Of a DNA stretch of 64,000 nt, positions 45,810 through 58,464 are shown piece by piece (the stretch's first letter is position 1; every line of letters starts with the position of its first letter). A program made the translations under genes and the position numbers. Source of the stretch: Lantana camara (taxonomy: Eukaryota; Streptophyta; Magnoliopsida; Lamiales; Verbenaceae); contig CM074855.1 of the NCBI GenBank assembly GCA_037501455.1, positions 56,799,001 to 56,863,000 of the forward strand, given 5' to 3'. The notes under the pieces are model-generated. The model made no database searches. It saw only the letters and a list, made by a program, of their open reading frames with translations, and was not told the DNA's origin.

Positions 45810-47583
45810 CCAGAATTCTGTCCCATTTTCGCCACTTTGCCATTCTTGGAGATTTAGAGCTCAAATCTCTTCCAACCTTCAACCAATTCAAAAGGTAAGT
45901 TTAGGGTTGTAATATACATTTATTAATGATCATTTTGAACCATGCATCCCTAATTTTAAGCATGCATTCATGGAGTTTTGAAGGCATGAGTGAATAGTTA
46001 GGTTTAGAGCCATTTTCTTGATCTCATGAATTCCTTGATGATTTTGATTCATTCCGAGATTTGAACGAATGTGACTTAATTACTCCATAACGTGTGTGAA
46101 TGCTTTCATACTTGGATTGTGAACTCTAAATGAGTACTTTACACTTCTTTAATGATTCACATGCATTGTATATATGTTGAATTATGTGTTATGATCATTA
46201 TTTAGAGATTATGGAGTGATATGATAAGAATTATGAAAGATATGATCTCAAACGAATGTGAACGCTTCAAGAATGAATGAAATGAATGATTATGTGCTTT
46301 ATTGCGTCTTCATGACATAATTTCATCTTTTATGCATTTATACCATATTCATTATAATGCCGAGCGTCTTATGTGGTCATTGGAGTTTCACTTCACTTTC
46401 TTTGCACGGATTCGGGTCTAGTTGGAGCCGAGGATGAGAAGTGAGGCTCTTGCTGTTTGTTTTTGTCTTCCAAGGTGGATTTCTCTACTATTTAGTTAAA
46501 TGACCCTATACACCCCAATATGTAAAGATTTTGGCCAAAATTATTATATGTATATGGAGTCGTTTTCAAGAGTCAATGATTTCAACGTAAAACCCTTCTT
46601 TTATGAATCCTACAAAATGTTTTGGCGAGAAAGAATGAATGAAAGTACGTAATGGGGGCCCTGGGACTTGGTGCATGTAGCGAACTGGGGAAGCAAGGGC
46701 TGACGGGAATCCCATATACTAGTTCCAACCAAACCACGGCGTAACCGGACCTCGTTAGGAGTTAGCGAGGAATGGATGCTCAGCGCCATTTGGGGAGTCA
46801 TGTAACCCCTTTTGGTCAACGAATGGGTGGCCGGGCCTTGCAAACCTGTGCACCACCCGGAGGAAAAAGGTGTAAATGATCATGAATGTGCACAAAGAAT
46901 GTAATGCATGAAAAGAAAGAAAGATTGGATGTTTAATGAATTACATAAGGTGTTGGTTGGAGATAATGCACGCCCACTTGCCGGGCCACGAAAGACCTAA
47001 TGAAAATTGGCTGTTATAATCCCCTTTGACGATTTCTTTATCTCACCCACTTGGGAAATACTTTGGAAACCTCATTTGGGATTATAACTTGCATGTGAAT
47101 GTTTAAATATTATCTTATATTCTACTTTCGCGCCGTTTTCATACCTACCAGTCCCTTTTGGAATGAACCCGGATTGTTTTCAATTGTTTTGTGCAGGTGT
47201 AAGTGGAGCTAGACGAGAATTCGTGTCGAGTGTCTCGCATTTGTTTCTAGCTCTTACATTTTAGGTCTTACACTTGCATACTTGTATTTAGAGTTATTGG
47301 ATGACTTATGAATTGGAGCGTACATGTTTTGAGTCGTGATGGCATGTGAATGTTGTAAATGTTCTATTTTGGAGCTTGGATGCTCATTGTACATTATATA
47401 TACCGTTAATGCTTCCGCTTTATTTTTTTACTCTGCTTTTATGGTGTAAGGGTTAGTCCCGTCTAGCATAGTGTGTGTGTTTGTCCCCGTTTACCGTGAT
47501 TTAGCTCGTGTATGGATTATCCATTTCATATCCGGGTCGGGTCTCGGTGCGGAGGATGTGGTACCTTGCGCTCGGGTGCTACA
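45810..47583 (+). repeat. Solo LTR E, right arm
   Basis: Continues 22684-23364. Donor-like AAAAG|GTAAGT at 45894/45895. Exon-like block about 46410-46474 with a good donor-side edge (CCAAG|GTGGAT), but CGG where other families have an AG acceptor. H1 46826-46857. Partly decayed H2 47149-47165 (GGAATG instead of GGACTG). Acceptor TTGTGCAG near 47196. H3 arms 47208-47215 and 47460-47467, where GCTAGACG pairs with CGTCTAGC. Ends GGTGCTACA, then TSD TTCAC. Confidence 0.88.
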
Positions 47584-47608
47584 TTCACTCAGTCCTGTAG
47601 AGACTGAT
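47584..47608 (+). repeat. LTR G remnant between E and F
   Basis: 25 bp holding G's H2 stem-loop CAGTC...GACTG (47590-47606). The last five bases CTGAT (47604-47608) should be F's TSD; its partner is right of the window. Confidence 0.7.
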
Positions 47609-50600
47609 TGTAACACCCCAAACGGAGGATGCCACATCCCCCATACTAAGACCCAGACTCGGTCACGAAATAGAAAGTCCATGCCCGAATCCGAATCATA
47701 GCGAACGGGAGACCAACTCACACACTAGGCTAGGCGGATCTAACTTGACAAACTCAGAGTGCGGAAGCAATTAAAACCAACAACAATAGATAGCGGAAGC
47801 ATTTAAAACAAAACATGCAAGGCAGGTGATGGGTTCAACTAGCATAAATACCTAGTCCCGAATCAATTCATAACCCAACATAATAAACAACATAAGCATC
47901 ATCATAATATCTACTAACATCCAAATACTAGCTTACTAACCCCACACGGGTTTAAGTCTAAGTAGAACATAAACATAGCCTTCAAGTATGAAACATAAAT
48001 ACATAACATAAATAAAGTATGCGACAAATGCATCCTAATACCAACTAGACTGACAAGTGTGACTCAGGAGACTCACTTCCGCCTAGCTCAAGCCAAAAGG
48101 AAAGCTGCAAACTAAAAGATAAACGAGGTGTCAGTCAACTGACTGAGTGAGGGGGCTAACGCACACCCACAGTATATATATACAGAGCACAGCACATATC
48201 AAAAGGGTGGACTCATGAACCGGGAATAGGTGTTGCATACCAAAGCGTTTCAAGCAAAACCCAAATATATATACATATATATACTTAGAAAATATTTTCA
48301 GAAACTCTATTCCGATTCATGATTCCCATAACATATCATACCATATGCTCGGCGAGTACGAGCTTCCAACCTCAACTCCTCATATCATAACAAAACAGAA
48401 ATAACATACCAACCTCAACTCCGGGTGATGGTAGGGTTGCGCGACCCTAACCATCCATACGGTCGAGGGGAGTGCTGATTGCTACTCATACCCTCAGGAC
48501 TCCGTTTCCCAACCAAACCTCCTAGTGGGTCCCGGTAGATCCTTTTCATACAGATGGAGACTACGCACAGGTATATCCCCGACGGCCCGATACCATCCCG
48601 AGGGCTCCTTACCCGTAGCTCCTGGGCCCCATAACAGAACAGAACATAACATATACCAACTTTCATGGCAATTCTCGCTACATAATCATAACATAACTGA
48701 TTTTTCCAAAATGACTTATATATGTCTCAAAAACTGGTTTTTATAACATAACTTTTCAAAACAGCTTACATATGCTTTCATATCCAATTTTCCAAAACAG
48801 AGCTGATTCACAAGGTCATAAACATATCATATCCAACACATACATATCTATAATAGATATACTCGCATGCAAGGGTTGAAATCAGCATATTAAGGCCATA
48901 GGTCGCATAACTATACAAAATCCTAAACCTCACCTCGTGAAAGTAGAGTCTGAGAGTGTGAAGGGCCAAACACTCTAACCTCGGGCCCACCGTCACCACC
49001 AAACTCTGTGACAAGACATACAGAAGCCCAGACTTAGACTCTATATGAACCAATCAAGACGCACGGCGACAAATATGAGGTGACATGGAATGATATGATA
49101 CGTACATAGAAATTACAAGGATGCCATGAAAGTATTCATGCACACAATTAGTATTCCACAATAAACATACAAGTAACGAGATCACGTACGAGCCATAAAT
49201 ACATGTTCGAAGGTAATAAAATGTTGTAGCAAATTTAATGATCAATCAAGTCATATTACATTAAGTAAGCTCAAGCTCAAACACTCGGTTTAATTTAGAT
49301 TAATACATATATGTTGACCAATTTCTCAAGAGTGGAACATTATAATACATATTAATCACTACATACAATTATCATTCAAATAAAGACCAATTAATAGGCT
49401 AATATTTATATATACACTTGCAGCAGCCATGTCACAGTTAACATACCAAAGTGACTAACAGTATACCTACTACTCAAATACCGAGTAAATTTAATTAAAA
49501 CTAAGCCAAGATACCAATTCACTCATGCACCAAAATAATTAAACAATCAATATACCTACTATACATACATACGTCCCATCTTAACTAACATATTTAGCAT
49601 AATTGGTGTATATTTTCATATACATATATATACGGACACAACTCACACACTAAATTAATTTACACAAGATTCACCAATTAAGTCCAACCAAATAATTACT
49701 AAAGACACTTTAACACTGCACTTACACTAACACAATTAAATCTAGAATCCAAGCACATATTCCACCACATTTATTTCGAACATAATTCTAGTTGCCATCC
49801 CAAATTATGTTTAAAATTTTGCAACAGCTCAAGCTATCTACACACGTTTTGCAGACATATCTAAAGATATAAGATTAATCAAAATTCAAGAGTTACAAGT
49901 ATGAATGCACTTCTTATATGAATCTGAAATCCGGCTTTACATAAAACTCACTGGCATCAATATTTGAAACGAAAGAACAAATTATCGGTTACCGCTAGTT
50001 ACAAAATACCAAATCTAATTAAAACTAAATTAATTAAACACTAATTGTAATAATTGATATGGAAAAAGGGAAATTACAATCAAAGAGAAGCAACTGGTAT
50101 TGGCGGCGTCTGTGGTGCTCAGAAAACTGATGGCGTCTCCAATGGAGGCTGCTACCGGCGGGAGAGGAATTCCCGGTTATGCTCAGATCTGGGCGAAGAA
50201 GGAGAGGGAAGAAATGGGGTGGTTACCGGAGCTGATGCGGTGTTGCTGGAATCGGTGGCTGAATCGCCAGCAGACCTTGGCTGGTAGAGTAAGCAACAAT
50301 GTTGGGTGGCGGTGGTGAGGCGGCGAACCGGCGCTCCTACTGGAGAAGTTGGTCAGTGGCCGATTCTGAACACAGAGAGAGAGAGCAACGGAAGGGGAGA
50401 AGAAAGAGAAGCTGCCTGTCGCGAGGTAAGGCCGGATCTGACCTATGATGGTGGCGTTGAATCGGTGAAGGTGGCTGTCAGGTGGTCGATGGCAGAATGG
50501 AGGAGCTATGTCGTTGTTGCTGAGTTCGCAAGGGGATGAAGAGAGGAGAAGCTTTCGGTGCTTGTGGTGGTTCGGAGGTGAAGTCGCCGGTGAGAATGGT

Positions 50601-51315
50601 GGTTGGCAGCGGCTTCACAGGTGGAGAAGCTGGCGCCGCTGCTGCTGCTTGTTGGCGAGCGAAGGTGGCCCGCGATGATGGCTAACGGCGATGGTGTCGC
50701 CGGGGAAGATGATCGGCTACTGGGATGGTTCAGCGTGAAGGGGAGGAGAAGAGGCAGAGTTGCTGCTGCTCTCTGCTAGAAACCGAAAAGGGGAAAGGAG
50801 AATAATGAAGAAGGCTGCTAGGGTTTCAAGTGAAATAAGGGATCTCGGTTTTCAAATTCACAAACAAGTCCCTCGAGAACTTAGGTGATGCGATTGAGTT
50901 CACATAGTTCAATTAGGGTTCAAATAGATCCAATTAGAGATTGTGTAATTATAAAAGCATCCCCAAGGTTTTAAAGAAAGTATTGGCAAGTCCAAATTCG
51001 GATTTTAGAAATTATGAAAGTACCCCAGAGATTTAAAGTGGTATCCAAACAAGTCCAATTAAATTTCTCATAATTAGAAATAGATCCCCAACTTTCAATA
51101 ATCTCAAATTAGCCCACATAATTTAAATTAAAGAGCAATTAGGCACCAAACACATACTTTAGTTAAGTTCACATATTTTCATAAGTATGCAATTGACTCA
51201 AATAAACAATTAAGAAGTGAATAAAACAATTCAAGCACGAGCAGAGTTAAATAATTAACAATCTAATAGCATGAAAACGACATCGTATCTTGCTCCGAAA
51301 ATACGGGGTGTTACA
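47609..51315 (-). repeat. 3' LTR of F (3707 bp)
   Basis: H3 arms 47729-47738 and 48078-48087; H2 48132-48145; H1 48427-48455; exon-like block 48934-49005 (72 bp, GTCACAG...CACGAG|GTGAGG on the minus strand); C-rich leader about 50060-50850 with a telobox-like AAACCCTAG. The stretch from the GTGAGG site to the LTR end is almost identical to B; upstream of it the exon-like block is unrelated to B's. Confidence 0.9.
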
Positions 51316-53942
51316 ACCTTGCCCCCTTAAGAGAACCTGGTCCCCAGGTTCCACTGCTGAGCTGGAAAAGCTTCGAGTTGATAGTGTCTTCACCCTTCTT
51401 GAGGAGTTGCTTAAAACATAGCCTCCGTTGTGAAGTTTACTCTCATTGTCTTTACTGAACCTTTCTCGCGATGTCTCGTTATCATTGGGATCCGTTTGAG
51501 CACTGGACGGTTGCTTTCATCAAGTTGTTCGACCCTTGCCTTAAAATGAATAATTGTCACTGTACTCAACTTCGATGGCGTCGTAAACTCGTCACTTGCA
51601 GACCGTTGTCAGGACAACGCGCAACGTAACTACAGCAGACAAGAGCGAATTCCTTCTCTCGGCACGTAAAGTGAGAGAGCCCCGTCCCTCGGCACACAGA
51701 GAAGAGAGAACCCCGTCTCTCGCGCACATAATTGAGAGAACCCCGTCTCTCAAGCACATAGTTGAGAGAGCCCCGTCTCTCAAACACATAATGAGAGAAC
51801 CCCGTGTCTCAACCTAAGTCTGATAGATTTCCATATCTCCCAAACATTCTAGTTTGAGAAAATCCAACATTTCTCAAACCCTTAGATTCAAGAGAATCCC
51901 GCATCTCCGAATACCTAAGTACGAGAGAATCCAACATCTCTCGTGCACGAAACTTAGAAAGAATCCAACATCTTTCTATCACATAAATAGAGAGAATCCT
52001 ATATCTCTCCAACAAGTAAAAAGAGGGGCCTAAGGTCTCTCTTGCAATTAAATCCACAGATCAACACTCATACATACACAAATCAGAGTAACACTTGATG
52101 AAAAGTATGCGGTGCATTTTTGGTGTACCTTACACAACTGATATCGGTATCCCTTGGGTATAGATTCCACGCTCATACCTCAACTCAAGGGGGATATCGC
52201 GATGGAATCCCTGTAAAACCAGATTACAGTATGTATGTATGTTACATGTGAGGTTAGTGAGCAATCAAGGGAGTTTTAAATCACATAGACATGCTTAATC
52301 CACATAAACACGTAACTTATTCATTTCAGTAATAGTTCACCAAAAACAGATATTCCAGGTTATCAATGCTAGATCAGGTAGCCACGTTATCACAGTCAGA
52401 ACAACGACAATCATCACACACATCGAACAAAACAAGATAAGAACACTTAAGCGTTGCATGTATGCAAATGCTATGAATGCTTGGCGTACCGATCATCGTA
52501 GTATCAAACTCTTGACAGGAAGTGGAGACGAATTGGTAGAAGTTGATTAAGCCGATAATGATGCACTCTACATCATCTAGACTTCTTATCTTAAATCTTT
52601 TCATGTGAAGAGGCAATTCAACAATTATGTCCATCATCCAACTCTCTACTAAACCATAATCCTTGCTTACCCAGAATCATCCACAGTCTCCTTTAGGAAC
52701 TCTGACTTATATGTTAAACCTTAGTCTGCTCATCCCCAAGGAATTCCACAATTCGATTGCCAATCCAAAATTTATCTTTGAGCTATGCTGGACGATCATG
52801 ATGTTAAGCATTTCCCCACGGTAAGTCATGGCACACGATTCTGAAATGTGAATAAGATCATGAATCTTTTTGTGTGAAGAGGTAACCCAGCCAGCATGCT
52901 TATAATCCAACCCTTTACCAGACCGTAGCCCTTGTTCAACCAGAATCATCTTCGGTTCCCACCAAGAATCCTAATTTATGTGTGAAACCTTAACCTGTTC
53001 ATCTTCGAAAAATTACCCATAAACCGGTCGTCAATCAGAAATCTATCTCAGACCTAAGCTCGGCGCTAGTGGTATTAGTCATTTCCCAAAGCAATCCATG
53101 GTATATAATTCTAAAACTTGAATAAAATCTTTTAGCATGTATGTGATCTATTCCCATCTCAGTAGAATCTTACATCTCAGCAGAATCTTCCATCTCAGCA
53201 GAAAGAATACACCCAGAGAGCTAACAACCAAATCTTGTCTTGTCGTTTGTTAACTCTAAACGACACCAAAACCTTCAACACTCACCGTTGGTTTGTAGCT
53301 CGTTGCTTAAGTTAGCACCAACATGGTTACTTATCCGCATCCCTTGGACTTCATCGGATCGAACTTGATCAAATTCTTCTACATTAACTCGTTTCCATCA
53401 ACAAAGTGACTACTTCCAAATGAACGAATCCTCAAGGCGAAAATTCGTCAAACTTCATCTTTCAATTGACTTTAAGATAGTAAGTCTATATAGTAAATCT
53501 CATTCCTTCAACTCTGAACCCTTTTTGCGACCATTGATCTTGGTGATGACTCCTTTCATCTTCAAATTGTGGTGTGTTTCCGTTGTAGTGCCAATAAGTA
53601 GTGTTGATGGAGGGAATTCTCAATGCTGACTCATAGGACACCCTGAAATTGAAACACTAAATTCGATGCATGCCGGTTATGGATGCACATGAAATGTAAC
53701 ACATATATCACGTAAATGCAACAATTAATTGCAATTTATAAAGCTCATAAAATAAGGTGTTGCATAATCAAAGTCATAGTGTGCATACAATCCAATAATC
53801 ACAAAACAATTCATGTCGAAAGGTCAAAATATCAAGTCAAACAATGCAATGCATAGTTATTCCTATGCCGTACGACGTAGACAGACTCAACACGACTCAA
53901 GAGCTCGGTTTTGCAACCTAGAGCTCTGATACCACTTAAGGA
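51316..53942 (-). other. Non-coding interior of F
   Basis: On the minus strand: primer site 53923-53934 (TGGTATCAGAGC complement), sequence related to B's interior, a hairpin array, about 310 bp without features, then the polypurine tract 51318-51330. No coding domain in any frame. Confidence 0.85.
51648..52010 (-). repeat. Hairpin array in F
   Basis: Counterpart of B's array. The best arms are TTGAGAAA/TTTCTCAA (near 51853), ACGAGAGA/TCTCTCGT (near 51921), AGAAAGA/TCTTTCT (near 51956) and several GAGAGA/TCTCTC units. The third type is fully paired here, whereas B has a G-T pair. Confidence 0.88.
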
Positions 53943-56746
53943 TGTAACACCCCAAACGGAGGATGCCACATCCCCCGCACTAAGACCCAGACCCGGTCAC
54001 GAAATAGAAAGTCCATGCCCGATTCCGAATCATAGCGAACGGGAGACCAACTCACACACTAGGCTAGGCGGATCTAACTTGACAAACTCAGAGTGCGGAA
54101 GCAATTAAAACCAACAACAATAGATAGCGGAAGCATTTAAAACAAAACATGCAAAGCAGGTGACGGGTTCAACTAGCATAAATACCTAGTCCCGAATCAA
54201 TTCATAACCCAACATAATAAACAGCATAAGCATCATCATAATATCTACTAACATCCAAATACTAGCTTACTAACCCCACACGGGTTTAAGTCTAAGTAGA
54301 ACATAAACATAGCCTTCAAGTATGAAACATAAATACATAACATAAATAAAGTATGCGACAAATGCATCCTAATACCAACTAGACTGACAAGTGTGACTCA
54401 GGAGACTCACTTCCGCCTAGCTCAAGCCAAAAGGAAAGCTGCAAACTAAAAGATAAATGAGGTGTCAGTCAACTGACTGAGTGAGGGGGCTAACGCACAC
54501 CCACAGTATATATATACAGAGCACAGCACATATCAAAAGGGTGGACTCATGAACCGGGAATAGGTGTTGCATACCAAAGCGTTTCAAGCAAAACCCAAAT
54601 ATATATATATATATATACTTAGAAAATATTTTCAGAAACTCTATTCCGATTCATGATTCCCATAACATATCATACCATATGCTCGGCGAGTACGAGCTTC
54701 CAACCTCAACTCCTCATATCATAACAAAACAGAAATAACATACCAACCGCAACTCTGGGTGATGGTAGGGTTGCGCGACCCTAACCATCCATACGGTCGA
54801 GGGGAGTGCTAATTGCTACTCATACCCTCAGGACTCCGTTTCCCAACCAAACCTCCTGGTGGGTCCCCGTAGATCCTTTTCATACAGATGGAGACTACGC
54901 ACAGGTATATCCCCGACGGCCCGATACCATCCCGGGGGCTCCTTACCCGTAGCTCCTGGGCCCCATAACAGAACAGAACATAACATATACCAACTTTCAT
55001 GGCAATTCTCTCTACATAATCATAACATAACTGATTTTTCCAAAATGACTTATATATGTCTCAAAAACTGGTTTTTATAACATAACTTTTCAAAACAGCT
55101 TACATATGCTTTCATATCTAATTTTCCAAAACAGAGCTGATTCACAAGGTCATAAACATATCATATCCAACACATACGTATCTATAATAGATATACTCGC
55201 ATGCAAGGGTTGAAATCAGCATATTAAGGCCATAGGTCGCATAACTATACAAAATCCTAAACCTCACCTCATGAAAGTAGAGTTTGAGAGTGTGAAGGGC
55301 CAAACACTCTAACCTCGGGCCCACCGGCACCACCAAACTCTGTGACAAGACATACAGAAGCCCAGACTTAGACTCTATATGAACCAATCAAGACGCACGA
55401 CGACAAATATGAGGTGACATGGAATGATATGATACGTACATAGAAATTACAAGGATGCCATGAAAGTATTCATGCACACAATTAGTATTCCACAATAAAC
55501 ATACAAGTAACGAGATCACGTACGAGGCATAAATACATGTTCGAAGGTAATAAAATGTTGTAGCAAATTTAATGATCAATCAAGTCATATTACATTAAGT
55601 AAGCTCAAGCTCAAACACTCGGTTTAATTTAGATTAATACATATATGTTGACCAATTTCTCAAGAGTGGAACATTATAATACATATTAATCACTACATAC
55701 AATTATCATTCAAATAAAGACCAATTAATAGGCTAATATTTATATATACACTTGCAGCAGCCATGTCACAGTTAACATACCAAAGTGACTAACAGTATAC
55801 CTACTACTCAAATACCGAGTAAATTTAATTAAAACTAAGCCAAGATACCAATTCACTCATGCACCAAAATAATTAAACAATCAATATACCTACTGTACAT
55901 ACATACGTCCCATCTTAACTAACATATTTAGCATACTTGGTGTATATTTTCATATACATATATATACGGACACAACTCACACAATAAATTAATTTACACA
56001 AGATTCACCAATTAAGTCCAACCAAATAATTACTAAATACACTTTAACACTGCACTTACAATAACACAATTAAATCTAGAATCCAAGCACATATTCCACC
56101 ACATTTATTTCGAACATAATTCTAGTTGCCATCCTAAATTAAGTTTAAAATTTTGCAATAGCTCAAGCTATCTACACACGATTTGCAGACATATCTAAAG
56201 ATATAAGATTAATCAAAATTCAAGAGTTACAAGTATGAATGCACTTCTTATATGAATCTGAAATCAGGCTTTACATAAAACTCACTGGCATCAACGTTTG
56301 AAACGAAAGAACAAATTATCGGTTATCGCTAGTTACAAAATACCAAATCTAATTAAAACTAAATTAATTAAACACTAATTGTAATAATTGATATGGAAAA
56401 AGGGAAATTACAATCAAAGAGAAGCAACTGGTATTGGCGGCGTCTGTGGTGCTCAGAAAACTGATGGCGTCTCCAATGGAGGCTGCTACCGGCGGGAGAG
56501 GAATTCGTGGTTATGCTCAGATCTGGGCGAAGAAGGAGAGGGAAGAAATGGGGTGGTTACCGGAGCTGATGCGGTGTTGCTGGAATCGGTGGCTGAATCG
56601 CCAGCAGACCTTGGCTGGTAGAGTAAGCAACGATGTTGGGTGGCGGTGGTGAGGCGGCGAACCGGCGCTGCTAGTGGAGAAGTCGGTCAGTGGCCGATTC
56701 TGAACATAGAGAGAGAGAGCGACGGAAGGGGAGAATAAAGAGAAGC
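53943..56746 (-). repeat. 5' LTR of F, left arm
   Basis: H3 arms 54063-54072 and 54412-54421; H2 54466-54479; H1 54761-54789; exon-like block 55268-55339. It is broken at 56747 by X and resumes at 63270. Confidence 0.9.
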
Positions 56747-57956
56747 TGTAGCACCCACAAGTAGGGCCACATCCCCCGCACCATAATCCAAACCCGAATA
56801 CGAAATGGAATGTCCGTACCCGAATCCGAATCATAGCGAACGGGAGACCAAACACACACCCTATGCTAGGCGGAGCTAAGCAAACTAAACCAGAGTACGC
56901 GGAAGCAGATAAATAGAACATCAACCAAAGAACAACACATTTACTTATAGATACCAACACATATATATATATACATATATATTATTTACATATAGGTACC
57001 ATCACTGAATTCTGTACAAACGCCGTCACGGCTCGAGTAATATATAAGTATCCAAAATAGACATATACAAAATGATAGAATGAGCAGGTGAGCAAACGCT
57101 ACTAGCAAAACCTAGACCGACAAGTGTAAACAGGACACACTTCTCCGCCTAGCTCAAGCCTCGAAAGAACCTGCAACTAAAAGAATAAATGAGGGGTCAG
57201 TCAACTGACTGAGTGAGGGGGCTAACGCACACCCACACCCTATATAATTATAGAGCAAAGCACTTAACAAAAGATGGACGTATGAACCGGAATAGGTTTT
57301 TCAAACCAAACTTTTCCAAGACAATAACTATTATACCGTAATGAAATCTTTCATAACTCTATTCCAATTCATACTTCCCAAATCATAACATAACATAACA
57401 TATGCTCGGCGAGAACGAGCTTCCAACCTGTACTCCTCATAACATAAAACCTAAATCAAAATACACATCCTCTCCTCCTTTGATGGTAGAGTCACGCGTT
57501 GACTCTATCCATCCATAACATAACAAACCCCCGAGAGGTAGCTAACCTACAACGGGTCCTCCCCGGTAAACCGAAGGCATCGGAATATCACGCCTTCCCT
57601 AGCTCCCGAGGTCGCACATAATATTCCGGGTGGAGACTATGCACAGGTTTAACCTCGACGGCCCAATGCCGTCCCGAGGGCTCCTTACCCATAGCTCCTT
57701 GAGCTCACAAACACATAACGTATCATATAACCAATCTTTCATGGTTCCACTCGCTAACAACATAATTTAAACCTTTTCCAACGGCTTACATATACCTTCA
57801 TATTATTTTCCGAAATCAAAGTTGGTTCACAAACTCATAACATATATTACATAACACTTATTTACATATACATATAACTTATCCACATGCGGGGCAAGAA
57901 AACGACATATAAAGGTATTAGGTCAATTTAGCTATACAAACACCTAAACCTCACCT

Positions 57957-58448
57957 TGTAACAGCCCGAAAACCCGCCTGTCGATATTGTCCGCTTTGGT
58001 GGGCTAAGCGACACCACCCTCACGGTTTTGTTTCTCCCGATGGAATTTAAGCCCGAAGGCGCCCACCCAGGAAAAGGCCTCAACAAGGGAAAGGTATCCA
58101 CCCCCTTATAAAGGAGGCTTTGTTCCCCTCTCCAACCGATGTGGGACAAGCACTTTGAGCTTTACAGTCCACCCCCCCATAAGGGCCCAGCGTCCTCGCT
58201 GGCACACCGGCCCGGGTCCCGGCTCTGATACCATTTGTAACAGCCCGAAAACCCGCCTGTCGATATTGTCCGCTTTGGTGGGCTAAGCGACACCACCCTC
58301 ACGGTTTTGTTTCTCCCGATGGAATTTAAGCCCGAAGGCGCCCACCCAGGAAAAGGCCTCAACAAGGGAAAGGTATCCACCCCCTTATAAAGGAGGCTTT
58401 GTTCCCCTCTCCAACCGATGTGGGACAAGCACTTTGAGCTTTACAGTC
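57957..58448 (-). mobile_element. TRIM element inside composite insertion 2
   Basis: LTRs 57957-58171 (215 bp) and 58236-58448 (213 bp, lacking the two outermost bases) around a 64-bp interior. The interior has a primer site complementary to initiator tRNA-Met (58221-58233) and a run of seven G on the minus strand next to the 3' LTR (58172-58178). It has no coding capacity; its size and parts fit terminal-repeat retrotransposons in miniature. Confidence 0.92.
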
Positions 58449-58464
58449 TGATACCACTTAAGGA

